Shown piece after piece: positions 1-9,069 of a stretch of 64,000 nt of DNA (position 1 is its first letter; each line of letters opens with the position of its first letter). A program made the translations under genes and the position numbers. Origin of the DNA: Roseiarcus sp963835215 (lineage in GTDB: Bacteria; Pseudomonadota; Alphaproteobacteria; Rhizobiales; Beijerinckiaceae); contig CAWIES010000004.1 in NCBI GenBank assembly GCA_963835215.1, forward strand, positions 496,001-560,000. The letters run 5' to 3'. The notes under the pieces are model-generated. The model worked only from the letters and a program-made list of their open reading frames with translations. It searched no databases and was not told the DNA's origin.

Positions 1-1018
1 CGATGCCGCCCCAGTTGCGCAGCATCCTGAGGCGCGAGGCGAAGGGAAACAACTCGCAGATCGCCGCTAGCGTCGCCGAAGCGACATGCAACGCGCCCCT
101 CTGGCTGTAAGAGACATAGGCGTCGGTCCCCGCCCCGATCACCAGCTCGCCCTTGTCGGACTGCGACATATAGGCGTGGATGGTGTTGGACATGACGACG
201 CAGGGCATGACCGGCTTCAGCGGCTCGGAGACCAGCGCCTGCAACGGGAAGGATTCGAGTGGCAGACGCACGCCGGCCATGCCCATGACGACGCTCGAAT
301 GGCCCGCCGCGACGACGCCGATCCTGTTCGCGCCGATCGCGCCGCGCGTCGTCTCGACGCCGCTGACCGCGCCCGACGCGTCGCGACGGATCGCGGTCAC
401 CTCGCAATTCTCGATGATGTCGACGCCGCGCGCCGAGGCCGCCCGCGCGTAGCCCCAGGCGACGCCGTCATGGCGCGCCGTGCCGCCGGAGCGTTGCAGC
501 GCCGCTCCGCGCACGGGATAGCGGATGGCGGGGTCGATATTGAGGACCGGGCAGAACGCCTTGGCGTCCTCGGCGCTCAGCCATTCGTTGGCGATGCCGG
601 CGAGCCGATTGGCGTGGATATGGCGCTTTAGGGTCAACTCCTCGTGATGGCTGTGCGCGAGTTGCATCACGCCGCGCGGGGAGAACATGAGATTGTAGTT
701 GAGCTCGGCCGAAAGCCCCGGCCACATCGCGTGGGCGTGGGCGTAGAGCGCCTCTGAGGCTTCAAAGAGATAGTTGGAGCGCACGATCGTCGTGTTGCGG
801 CCGGTGTTGCCGCCCCCAAGCCATCCTTTTTCGAGGACGGCGACGTCGGCGAGCCCGTGCTGTTTGGCGAGGTAATAGGCGGTGGCGAGGCCGTGGCCGC
901 CGGCGCCTACGATGACGACATCGTAAGCCGGCTTGGGCTCGGGCGAGCGCCATTGCGGCTGCCAGCCCTTGTGGCCGGTCAGCGCCTGGCGCGCGAGGCT
1001 GGCGAATGAGAACTTCAC
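1..1018 (-). CDS. soxB: Sarcosine oxidase beta subunit, FAD-dependent (5' part; runs off the left edge)
   Basis: About 339 codons of the amino-terminal part of a flavin-dependent amine oxidase on the minus strand. The start opens VKFSFASLARQAL, followed by GHKGWQPQWR-SPEPKPAYDVVIVGAGGHG, the typical opening of the beta subunit of heterotetrameric sarcosine oxidase. The Rossmann GxGxxG motif is at residues 38-43. The enzyme oxidatively demethylates sarcosine to glycine and usually acts with SoxD, SoxA and SoxG. A GTG at 1016-1018 is taken as start because the family homology begins there; a G-rich stretch lies just upstream. The carboxyl end and any partner genes lie outside the window. A related FAD-dependent DAO family member cannot be fully excluded. 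Confidence 0.85.
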   Translation of the reverse strand, partial: MKFSFASLARQALTGHKGWQPQWRSPEPKPAYDVVIVGAGGHGLATAYYLAKQHGLADVAVLEKGWLGGGNTGRNTTIVRSNYLFEASEALYAHAHAMWPGLSAELNYNLMFSPRGVMQLAHSHHEELTLKRHIHANRLAGIANEWLSAEDAKAFCPVLNIDPAIRYPVRGAALQRSGGTARHDGVAWGYARAASARGVDIIENCEVTAIRRDASGAVSGVETTRGAIGANRIGVVAAGHSSVVMGMAGVRLPLESFPLQALVSEPLKPVMPCVVMSNTIHAYMSQSDKGELVIGAGTDAYVSYSQRGALHVASATLAAICELFPFASRLRMLRNWGGI

Positions 1019-1237
1019 CCTTCGGCCCCCCGAGGCGGCGAGACGTCTCTGCCGCCAACTGCGACCTAACCCGTTCCGGCCGCGCCGGGCAACGCTGTCC
1101 TCGCCGAGGATCGCATTTTGCCCTTGGCGCGGCGCGAAGGGCGCTCCAATATGGCCGAGCCCTTTTGTAACCGAGCCCATTCGACTCGCCTCGCGGCGCG
1201 AATTGGGAACGCGTTCAGTTCCAGTTTGGACCGCGAC

Positions 1238-1792
1238 ATGAGTGATGACTTCCGCCGCCCGGTGTCCCTCGCCCTCGCCGCGTTGGCGATCGTCGGCTGG
1301 CTGCTGGTCTCCTATTTCTGGTCGCAGGCCGCTGACGTGCGCGCGCAGATGGACGATTCGATGAAGCGGGCTGAGCTTGCCCGCGCCGGTCTCGCCGCCG
1401 ATCTGCAAAATCTGCAAAAGGCCGCCGGCTCCGCCGCCGATCTCGAGAAGCAATCCAAGGACGCGCAGGCGGCGCTCGGCGAGGCGGTTTCCGCCCGCGC
1501 CGCCGCCCAGAACGAAATTGCCGAACTGACCAAGCAGATCAGCGAGGCCAAGCTCGCCGTGTCGGGCGCCCAAGAGGAAGCCAACGCCAAGGGCCGCGAC
1601 CTGGAAACCGTTCAAGCCAAGTTGCAGGACGAGAACGACCAGCTCAGCGTCGTCGAGGGGCAGATTACCGCGGCGCAGGCCAAGCTTGCCGATCTGCAGC
1701 AGCAGCTCGAGGACGCCCAGAGCCGCCTCACCGATCTGCAAAACCAGACCCAAACGCTCCAGCCGCCGAGCGACGCCGCTAAACCGAAATAA
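1238..1792 (+). CDS. Membrane-anchored coiled-coil protein of unknown function
   Basis: A 184-residue protein with a short basic amino terminus, one hydrophobic helix at about residues 11-29 (LALAALAIVGWLLVSYFW), and then an almost uninterrupted Ala/Gln/Glu/Leu-rich heptad region to the end, ending in a Pro/Ala/Lys tail. This predicts an inner-membrane anchor with a long periplasmic or cytoplasmic coiled coil. An in-frame upstream start at 1118 exists, but ATG 1238 is preferred because it places the hydrophobic segment close to the amino terminus. The gene converges on mtnA, and the two stop regions overlap by 14 bp. I do not recognise a named family; septum-associated or tether proteins share this architecture, but that is only a resemblance. 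Confidence 0.75.
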   Translation: MSDDFRRPVSLALAALAIVGWLLVSYFWSQAADVRAQMDDSMKRAELARAGLAADLQNLQKAAGSAADLEKQSKDAQAALGEAVSARAAAQNEIAELTKQISEAKLAVSGAQEEANAKGRDLETVQAKLQDENDQLSVVEGQITAAQAKLADLQQQLEDAQSRLTDLQNQTQTLQPPSDAAKPK

Positions 1793-2876
1793 ACGCGCGG
1801 CCAAAGGCGCGGGAGAGCGCGTCCGCGTTGGCGGCGACAATGCCGCGCTCGGTGATGAAGCCGTCGATCAACTCGGCCGGCGTTACGTCGAAGGCGGGAT
1901 TGAGCGCCAAGGCGCCGGGCGGCGTCAGGGCGAGGCGGGCGATACGTCCATCATCGAGCCGACCGACCATGTGCGTCACCTCCTCAGCCGGCCGCTCCTC
2001 GATCGCGATCTCTGTTAGGCCGTCGCGGATCGTCCAATCGAAGGTCGTATGCGGCGCGGCGACGTAGAACGGCACGCCGTTGGCGCGCGCGCCGAGCGCC
2101 TTCAGATAGGTGCCGATCTTGTTGGCGGCGTCGCCGCGCGCGGTGATGCGATCGGCGCCGACGATCACAAGATCGACTTCGCCACGCTGCATCAGGTGGC
2201 CGCCGGCGTTGTCGACGATCACGGCGTAGGGCACGCCCTGCTGACCGAGCTCGAAGGCGGTCAGCGCCGCCCCCTGATTGCGCGGGCGCGTTTCGTCGAC
2301 CAACACCCGTAACGGCACGCCGAGTTCGTGTGCCTTGTAAATGGGCGCCATCGCCGTACCCCAGTCGACGCAGGCGAGCCAGCCGGCGTTGCAATGGGTG
2401 AGGATGTTGACCGATCGGCTGAGACGACGATGGAGCGCCACAATCAGGGGCAGGCCGGCCTCGCCGATCCGTCGGTTGAGGGCGACGTCCTCCTCGCAGA
2501 TCGCCCCGGCGCGCGCCCAGGCAGCGCCCGCCCGCTCAGCCGCGGGCAGCGGGGCGACTGCGCCCCGGACGTCATCGAGCGCGTGGCGCAGATTGACCGC
2601 GGTCGGCCGGCTGGCAAGGAGCGCGCGATAGGCCGTCTCCAGCGCGGAATCGTCCCCCGCGCGCCGCAGGGCGAGCGCCAGCCCATAGGCGGCGGTCGCG
2701 CCGATCAGCGGCGCCCCACGCACGACCATAGTCCGGATGGCCTCAACCGCGCCGTCGAGATCGGCGATCCGGCGGGTGAGAAAACGATGCGGCAGCGCGG
2801 TCTGGTCGATCGCCTCGACCGCGCTTCCGTCCGGGGTCGGCCAGAGCGTGCGATAGTCGCGCCCGTCGATCCTCAT
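1779..2876 (-). CDS. mtnA: S-methyl-5-thioribose-1-phosphate isomerase
   Basis: A 365-residue protein of normal length for the eIF-2B-like MtnA family. It isomerises methylthioribose 1-phosphate to methylthioribulose 1-phosphate in methionine salvage. Diagnostic segments are VVRGAPLIGATAAYG near residue 50, the catalytic cysteine in LTHCNAGWLA near residue 160, the VDETRPRNQG motif, and VIVGADRITARGD-AANKIGTY with the catalytic aspartate near residue 240. ATG 2876 has GGGAG about 8 nt upstream. No other methionine-salvage gene is visible nearby, so it may serve the whole salvage pathway or the 5'-deoxyadenosine shunt known in some alphaproteobacteria. It is divergent from glgP across a 142-bp spacer. 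Confidence 0.93.
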   Translation of the reverse strand: MRIDGRDYRTLWPTPDGSAVEAIDQTALPHRFLTRRIADLDGAVEAIRTMVVRGAPLIGATAAYGLALALRRAGDDSALETAYRALLASRPTAVNLRHALDDVRGAVAPLPAAERAGAAWARAGAICEEDVALNRRIGEAGLPLIVALHRRLSRSVNILTHCNAGWLACVDWGTAMAPIYKAHELGVPLRVLVDETRPRNQGAALTAFELGQQGVPYAVIVDNAGGHLMQRGEVDLVIVGADRITARGDAANKIGTYLKALGARANGVPFYVAAPHTTFDWTIRDGLTEIAIEERPAEEVTHMVGRLDDGRIARLALTPPGALALNPAFDVTPAELIDGFITERGIVAANADALSRAFGRAFISV

Positions 2877-2956
2877 CGCGCCATCTCCCGGCCAAAGCCC
2901 AGAAAGCTAAGACGAATTGGCGACGCTCGGGCCGCCCCGGCGAGCGATAGGCAAGA

Positions 2957-2972
2957 TTGAGAAGATTCTCAA
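2957..2972. promoter_or_regulatory. Perfect inverted repeat upstream of the glycogen operon
   Basis: TTGAGAA-GA-TTCTCAA, two 7-bp arms around a 2-bp centre, lies in the mtnA-glgP intergenic region, 46 bp before the glgP start. Its AT-richness and symmetry stand out from the surrounding GC-rich DNA, which suggests an operator for a dimeric regulator. The regulator is not identifiable from the window. Confidence 0.45.
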
Positions 2973-3018
2973 CCGTGTTAGAACCAATCCAGCGACGGCG
3001 CGCCCGAAAGGAAGACAG

Positions 3019-5511
3019 ATGGATCAGCAGACCCCTGAAGCGTTGAGCGCCAAGACCATTTCGCTGCCCGATATGCGTGTCTACACCGCCGACGAACTCA
3101 AGGCGGCGGTGCTCGGCAAGCTGACCTACGCGGTGGGTAAGAACAGTATCGCCGCAAGCCAGCGCGACTGGTTCCTCGCCGTCGCCTTCGCCACCCGCGA
3201 CATCGTCGTCGAACGGTGGATCGAAGCCACCACCGCCACCTATCAAGACAACCGCAAGCGCGTCTACTACCTCTCGCTTGAGTTCCTCATCGGTCGCCTG
3301 CTGTTCGATGCGATGACCAACCTCGGCATCGTCGAGCCGATGACCGCCGCGCTTTCGCAGCTTGGCCTCGACCTCGCCGCGCTACGGAAGGTCGAATCCG
3401 ACGCTGCGTTAGGCAATGGCGGTCTCGGTCGGCTCGCGGCGTGTTTCATGGATAGCATGGCGACGTTGTCGATCGCCGCTTACGGCTACGGCATTCGCTA
3501 CGACAACGGCCTGTTTCGGCAGATCATCCGCAACGGCTGGCAGCAGGAGACGCCGGAAGACTGGCTCGCCCACGGCAATCCTTGGGAATTCGAGCGGCCG
3601 GAGGTCAGCTATCCGATTGGTTTTGGCGGCCTGGTTGAGGCGGTCGGCGACGGCGAAGCGGAAATCCGCCACGTCTGGCGCCCTGGCGAGACGGTCGAAG
3701 CCATCGCCTACGACACGCCAATCGCCGGCTGGCAAGGGCGCCACGTCAACACGCTGCGCCTGTGGTCGGCGCGCTCGGTCGACCCGCTGAAGCTCGACGC
3801 GTTCAATGCAGGCGACTATGTCGCGGCCCTGTCCGACTCCGTGCGCGCCGAGGCGATCTCCAAGGTGCTCTATCCGAGCGACGCCACGCCGGCCGGTCAG
3901 GAATTGCGGTTGCGGCAGGAATATTTCTTCGCTTCGGCTTCGCTGCTCGACCTCGTGCGCCGCCACGTCAAACAATTCGGCGACATCCGCTCGCTGCCCG
4001 ACCACGCCGCCGTCCAGCTCAACGACACGCATCCGGCGATCGCCGTCACCGAGCTGATGCGCATTCTCGTCGACCTTAATCAAATCCCGTGGGCGGAGGC
4101 TTGGGACATCACCCAGCGCGTCTTCTCCTACACCAACCACACGCTGCTGCCCGAAGCGTTGGAAAGCTGGCCGGTGCCGCTGATGGAGCGGCTGCTGCCG
4201 CGCCACATGCAGATCATCTATCTCATCAACGCCGTGCATCTCGATGCGGCGCGCCGCAAGGGGCTCGGCGATCCCGCCCTGCTCGCTTCAATCTCCCTGA
4301 TCGACGAGCACGGCGGGCGACGGGTGCGGATGGGCAGCCTCGCGTTCGTCGGCTCGCACAAGATCAACGGCGTTTCGGCGCTCCACACCGAACTGATGCG
4401 CCAGACCGTGTTCCGCGATCTCGACCTCGCCTGCCCCGGCCGCATCACCAACAAGACGAATGGCATCACCTTCCGTCGCTGGCTGATCGAGTGCAATCCG
4501 CGCTTGGCCAACATCATTGTGGGGGTCGCCGGCGAGAAGGCGCTGGAGGACCCCGATGTCTTGCGCAAGCTCGCCGCCCATGCCGACGACCCCGCGCTGC
4601 ACGAGCAGGTCGCGCTCGCGCGCCGCGCCAACAAGCTCGAGCTTGCCAAGCTCATGGCGCAGACGCTCAACCTGCGTATCGACCCCGACGCGATGTTCGA
4701 CATCCAGGTCAAGCGCATCCACGAATACAAGCGGCAACTGCTCAACATTCTTGAGACAATCGCGCGCTACAACGCCATTCGCGCCAATCCGACGATCGAT
4801 TTTGCGCCACGCGTGAAGATCTTCGCCGGCAAAGCGGCGGCGAGCTACGTTCAGGCCAAGCTGATCATCAAGCTCGCCATCGACGTCGCCCGCGTCGTCA
4901 ACTCCGACCCGACCGTGCGCGGCCTGCTGAAGGTCGCCTTCCTGCCCAATTACAACGTCTCGCTCGCCGAGACGATCATGCCCGCCGCCGATCTCTCCGA
5001 GCAGATTTCAACCGCTGGGATGGAAGCCTCCGGCACCGGCAACATGAAGATGGCGCTCAACGGCGCCCTCACCGTCGGCACGCTCGACGGCGCCAATGTC
5101 GAGCTCAAGCAGCTGGTCGGCGACGACAACATCTTCATTTTCGGATTGACCGCGGGCGAGGTCGAAGCCTCGCGCGCGCAGGGCATCGACTCGAGCGAGC
5201 GCATCGCCGCCTCGCCGATCTTGCGCGAGGCGCTCGAAGAAGTCGCCAACGGCGTGTTCTCGCCCGACGACCGCGCCCGCTACGCCGGCTTGGTCGAAAA
5301 CCTGACGCACCACGACTATTTCATGGTCTGCGCCGATTTCGACGCCTATTGGGCGACGCAGCTCAAGATCGACGCGGCTTGGCACGATCGCAAGCGCTGG
5401 TTGCGCATGAGCATTCTCAACACCGCCAATGTCGGCTGGTTCTCGTCCGACCGCACCATCGCCGAATACGCGCGTGAGATTTGGAACGCGCCTCTGCGTC
5501 CCCTGGCCTGA
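3019..5511 (+). CDS. glgP: Glycogen/starch/alpha-glucan phosphorylase
   Basis: An 830-residue GT35 phosphorylase that releases glucose 1-phosphate from glycogen non-reducing ends. The amino-terminal core is present (VYYLSLEFLIGRLL, GNGGLGRLAACFMDS, YGYGIRYDNGLF). The pyridoxal-phosphate site region near residue 670 reads EASGTGNMKMALNGALT-GTLDGANVE and includes the conserved lysine. FDIQVKRIHEYKRQLLN precedes it. ATG 3019 is chosen over the longer frame because AAAGGAAG lies 4 nt upstream and the family starts here. It is the first gene of the glg operon; glgB follows after 13 bp. Full length, no missing catalytic motif. Confidence 0.97.
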   Translation: MDQQTPEALSAKTISLPDMRVYTADELKAAVLGKLTYAVGKNSIAASQRDWFLAVAFATRDIVVERWIEATTATYQDNRKRVYYLSLEFLIGRLLFDAMTNLGIVEPMTAALSQLGLDLAALRKVESDAALGNGGLGRLAACFMDSMATLSIAAYGYGIRYDNGLFRQIIRNGWQQETPEDWLAHGNPWEFERPEVSYPIGFGGLVEAVGDGEAEIRHVWRPGETVEAIAYDTPIAGWQGRHVNTLRLWSARSVDPLKLDAFNAGDYVAALSDSVRAEAISKVLYPSDATPAGQELRLRQEYFFASASLLDLVRRHVKQFGDIRSLPDHAAVQLNDTHPAIAVTELMRILVDLNQIPWAEAWDITQRVFSYTNHTLLPEALESWPVPLMERLLPRHMQIIYLINAVHLDAARRKGLGDPALLASISLIDEHGGRRVRMGSLAFVGSHKINGVSALHTELMRQTVFRDLDLACPGRITNKTNGITFRRWLIECNPRLANIIVGVAGEKALEDPDVLRKLAAHADDPALHEQVALARRANKLELAKLMAQTLNLRIDPDAMFDIQVKRIHEYKRQLLNILETIARYNAIRANPTIDFAPRVKIFAGKAAASYVQAKLIIKLAIDVARVVNSDPTVRGLLKVAFLPNYNVSLAETIMPAADLSEQISTAGMEASGTGNMKMALNGALTVGTLDGANVELKQLVGDDNIFIFGLTAGEVEASRAQGIDSSERIAASPILREALEEVANGVFSPDDRARYAGLVENLTHHDYFMVCADFDAYWATQLKIDAAWHDRKRWLRMSILNTANVGWFSSDRTIAEYAREIWNAPLRPLA

Positions 5512-5524
5512 ACTGGAGCGTCAA

Positions 5525-7741
5525 ATGGGGGAAACGCCGCGGTCGAGCGAGGAAGGCTGGCGGGCGCATGTCGCCGACATCGAGGCGATCGCCGCCGCGC
5601 GTCAGGCCGATCCCTTCGCCGTCCTCGGGCCGCATCTGACCGAGGCCGGCTGGGCGATCCGCGCCTTCGCCCCCGACGCGGTCAGCCTTGCCGCGATGAC
5701 GCGCGAGGGCGTGCCGATTGTCGAGCTTACGCGCCGCAGCGGCGACTTTTTTGAAGGGCTGGTCCCCGGCGCCGCCGAGCGGCCTCGCTACCGCCTTGCG
5801 GTCAAGCGGGTGGATGGGAGCGAGATCTACGACGACCCCTACGCGTTCGGCCCGGTGCTTGGGCCGCTCGACGAGCACCTGCTCGTCCAGGGCGAGCATC
5901 ACCTGCTCTACAAGCGACTGGGCGCTCAGCTCATCCGGCACGAAGGCGCGGCCGGGGTCGCCTTCGTCGTCTGGGCGCCGAACGCCTCGCGCGTTTCGGT
6001 GGTCGGCGATTTCAACATGTGGGACGGACGTCGCTGCCAGATGCGCAAGCGGGTCGATAGCGGCCTGTGGGAGATTTTCGTCCCCGGCATGACCGCTGGC
6101 GCCGTCTACAAATACGAGATCGTCAGTGCCGACGGCGTGCTGCAGCCGCTGAAAGCCGACCCGCTCGGTTTCGCCGCCGAGGTGCGCTCTTCGACCGCCT
6201 CGGTCGTCGCCGACACCGAGCATTTCGCCTGGAGCGACCACGACTTTCTCGAGCGCCGCCAGCAGGGCGAAGCGCGGCGCAAGCCGATGTCGATCTTCGA
6301 GGTTCATCTGGGCTCGTGGCGGCGCGGCGAGGACAATCGCTTCCTCACCTATGATGAGCTCGCCGACCAGCTCGTCCCATACGCGGTCGATCTCGGCTTC
6401 ACCCATCTCGAGCTACTGCCAATCGCCGAACATCCGCTCGACGCCTCCTGGGGCTACCAGCCGATCGGCCTGTTCGCGCCGACCAGCCGCTTCGGGACGC
6501 CCGAAGGCTTCGCCCGTTTCGTCGATCGCGCCCACGTCGCCGGGCTCGGGGTGATCCTCGACTGGGTGCCGGCGCATTTTCCGACCGACGCCCACGGCCT
6601 CGCCCATTTCGACGGCGGCCCGCTCTATGAACACGCCGACCCGCGCCGCGGCTTCCATCCCGACTGGAACACCGCGATCTACGATTACGGCCGGCACGAG
6701 GTCGCCAATTTCCTCTACGCGAGCGCGCTCTATTGGGTCGACCGCTTCCACATCGACGGCCTAAGGGTCGATGCGGTCGCCTCGATGCTCTATCTCGACT
6801 ATTCGCGCAAAGCGGGCGAATGGCTACCCAACGCCGATGGCGGCAACGTGAACCACGACGCCGTCGGCTTCCTCAGGCGCGCCAACGAACTCGTCTACGG
6901 CGGGTTTCCCGGAGCGGTGATGATCGCCGAGGAATCGACGGCCTTTTCCGGCGTGTCGCGCCCAACCAGCTCGGGCGGCCTCGGCTTTGGCTTCAAGTGG
7001 AACATGGGTTGGATGAACGACACGCTCGACTACATGTCGCGCGATCCGATCTATCGCCGCTGGAGCCACGACAAGATGACTTTCGGCCTGCTCTACGCCT
7101 TCTCCGAGAATTTCGTCTTGCCGATCTCCCACGACGAAGTGGTGCACGGCAAAGGCTCGCTGGTCGGCAAAATGCCGGGCGACGAATGGCGGCGCTTCGC
7201 CAATGCGCGCGGCTTCCTCGGCTTCATGTGGGGGCATCCGGGCAAGAAGCTGCTGTTCATGGGCCAGGAATTCGGCCAGACGACCGAGTGGAACGCCAAC
7301 GAGTCCTTGCCTTGGTGGCTGCTCGACCATTGGCCGCACAAGGGCGTGCAGGCCTTGGTGCGCGATCTCAATCGCCTCTATCGCGAGACGCCGGCGCTGC
7401 ACGCGCGCGACTGCGAGCCCGAGGGCTTCCGTTGGATCGTCGTCAATGACGAGAACCAGTCGGTCTTCGCCTTCCTGCGTCTTGGCGAGGGCGACGATCC
7501 ATCGGTCGTCGTGGTGTGCAATTTCACCCCAGAGGTGCGCCACAACTACCGCGTCGGCCTGCCGCGCGCCGGGCGCTGGAGCGAGGCGCTCAACACCGAT
7601 AGCGAACGCTACGGCGGCTCCAACGTCGGCAACCTCGGCGGCGTCGTCGCCGAGGAGCGGGGGCTGCACGGCCAGCCAGCTTCCGCCTCGCTAACGCTGC
7701 CGCCGCTCGCCACCGTCTTCTTCACATGTGAGGCGCGGTGA
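5525..7741 (+). CDS. glgB: 1,4-alpha-glucan branching enzyme
   Basis: A 738-residue GH13 branching enzyme that makes alpha-1,6 branches in glycogen. An amino-terminal N1 domain and a CBM48 (GVAFVVWAPNASRVSVVGDFN) precede the catalytic barrel. Catalytic motifs are DGLRVDAVASMLYLDYSR (nucleophile Asp), MIAEESTAF (acid/base Glu) and ISHDEVVHGK (transition-state Asp). A longer frame opens at 5429 inside glgP, but ATG 5525 has GGAG upstream and matches the family start. It lies 13 bp after the glgP stop. Confidence 0.96.
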   Translation: MGETPRSSEEGWRAHVADIEAIAAARQADPFAVLGPHLTEAGWAIRAFAPDAVSLAAMTREGVPIVELTRRSGDFFEGLVPGAAERPRYRLAVKRVDGSEIYDDPYAFGPVLGPLDEHLLVQGEHHLLYKRLGAQLIRHEGAAGVAFVVWAPNASRVSVVGDFNMWDGRRCQMRKRVDSGLWEIFVPGMTAGAVYKYEIVSADGVLQPLKADPLGFAAEVRSSTASVVADTEHFAWSDHDFLERRQQGEARRKPMSIFEVHLGSWRRGEDNRFLTYDELADQLVPYAVDLGFTHLELLPIAEHPLDASWGYQPIGLFAPTSRFGTPEGFARFVDRAHVAGLGVILDWVPAHFPTDAHGLAHFDGGPLYEHADPRRGFHPDWNTAIYDYGRHEVANFLYASALYWVDRFHIDGLRVDAVASMLYLDYSRKAGEWLPNADGGNVNHDAVGFLRRANELVYGGFPGAVMIAEESTAFSGVSRPTSSGGLGFGFKWNMGWMNDTLDYMSRDPIYRRWSHDKMTFGLLYAFSENFVLPISHDEVVHGKGSLVGKMPGDEWRRFANARGFLGFMWGHPGKKLLFMGQEFGQTTEWNANESLPWWLLDHWPHKGVQALVRDLNRLYRETPALHARDCEPEGFRWIVVNDENQSVFAFLRLGEGDDPSVVVVCNFTPEVRHNYRVGLPRAGRWSEALNTDSERYGGSNVGNLGGVVAEERGLHGQPASASLTLPPLATVFFTCEAR

Positions 7742-7785
7742 GGCCCCGCCGCGCTCGACCAAACGGCCCTCGGGAGGAGTTCGTC

Positions 7786-9069
7786 ATGTCCCCGCAGAAC
7801 ACCAAGAAAGAACCAGCGCCCAGCCCCCCCTACGCCCGTCACGCGATGGCCTATGTGCTCGCGGGCGGACGCGGCAGCCGGCTGATGGAGCTGACCGATC
7901 GGCGCGCCAAGCCGGCCGTCTATTTCGGCGCCAAATCGCGCATCATCGACTTTGCGCTATCGAACGCGTTGAACTCCGGCATCCGGCGCATCGCGGTGGC
8001 GACGCAATACAAAGCCCACAGCCTGATCCGCCACATGCAACGCGGCTGGAACTTCTTTCGTCCCGAGCGAAACGAAAGCTTCGATATCCTGCCGGCCTCG
8101 CAGCGCGTGTCCGAGACGATGTGGTACCTCGGCACCGCCGACGCTGTCTATCAGAACATCGACATCATCGAGAGCTACGCGCCCCAATACATGGTGCTGC
8201 TCGCGGGCGACCATATCTACAAAATGGACTACGAGAAGATGCTGCAGCAGCACGTCGAGTCCGGCGCCGACGTCACGGTGGGCTGTCTCGAGGCGACGCT
8301 GGCCGAGGCGCGTGACTTCGGCGTCATGGGCGTCGACGAACACGACCGCATCCTGTCGTTCCTCGAGAAGCCGAAAAACCCGCCTTCGATGCCGGGCAAG
8401 CCGGACACGGCGCTGTGCAGCATGGGCATCTACGTCTTCGACACCAAATTCCTGATCGAACAATTGCATCGCGACGCCGCCGATCCCAACTCCGCGCATG
8501 ATTTCGGCAAGGACATCATTCCCTATCTGGTCACCAACGGCAAAGCGGTGGCGCACCATTTCTCCGGCTCCTGCGTCGTCGCCAACGCGGAGTCGCATGT
8601 CTACTGGCGCGACGTCGGGACGGTGGACGCCTATTGGGCGGCCAATGTTGATCTCACCGACATCGTGCCCGACCTCGATCTCTATGACCGCGCCTGGCCG
8701 ATCTGGACCTACGGCGAGATCACGCCGCCGGCCAAATTCGTCCACGATGTCGATGGGCGGCGCGGCGTCGCCGTCTCCTCCGTGGTGTCGGGCGGCTGCA
8801 TCATCTCCGGCGCCGCCGTGTCGCGTTCGCTGCTGTTCACCGGCGTGCGGGTGCATTCCTACGCGACGGTTCACGAGGCGGTCGTGATGCCCTACGCGCG
8901 GATCGGTCGCGGCGCGCGGCTGAAGAAGGCGATCATCGACGCCGGGGTCGTCATCCCCGACGGTCTGGTGGTGGGTGAAGATCCCGAGCTCGACGCCAAG
9001 CGCTTCCGCGTTTCCGAGGGCGGCGTCGCCCTCATCACCCAACCGATGCTGGACAAGCTTGCGAAATGA
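7786..9069 (+). CDS. glgC: Glucose-1-phosphate adenylyltransferase (ADP-glucose pyrophosphorylase)
   Basis: A 427-residue enzyme that makes ADP-glucose from ATP and glucose 1-phosphate, the committed and normally allosterically regulated step of glycogen synthesis. Visible features are the nucleotide-binding LAGGRGSRLMELTDRRAKPAV near residue 25, the substrate region FGVMGVDE and FLEKP, and a carboxyl-terminal left-handed beta-helix (CIISGAAVSRSLLFTGVRVHS). ATG 7786 is fixed by a strong GGGAGGAG site 6 nt upstream; the frame is open further upstream but lacks a good site. Its stop overlaps the glgA start as ATGA. Confidence 0.97.
   Translation: MSPQNTKKEPAPSPPYARHAMAYVLAGGRGSRLMELTDRRAKPAVYFGAKSRIIDFALSNALNSGIRRIAVATQYKAHSLIRHMQRGWNFFRPERNESFDILPASQRVSETMWYLGTADAVYQNIDIIESYAPQYMVLLAGDHIYKMDYEKMLQQHVESGADVTVGCLEATLAEARDFGVMGVDEHDRILSFLEKPKNPPSMPGKPDTALCSMGIYVFDTKFLIEQLHRDAADPNSAHDFGKDIIPYLVTNGKAVAHHFSGSCVVANAESHVYWRDVGTVDAYWAANVDLTDIVPDLDLYDRAWPIWTYGEITPPAKFVHDVDGRRGVAVSSVVSGGCIISGAAVSRSLLFTGVRVHSYATVHEAVVMPYARIGRGARLKKAIIDAGVVIPDGLVVGEDPELDAKRFRVSEGGVALITQPMLDKLAK

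Noticed and set aside
86..631. Long plus-strand frames across the sarcosine oxidase gene
   Set aside because: Arg-rich shadow translations of GC-rich coding DNA; the minus-strand frame has the flavin-binding motif.
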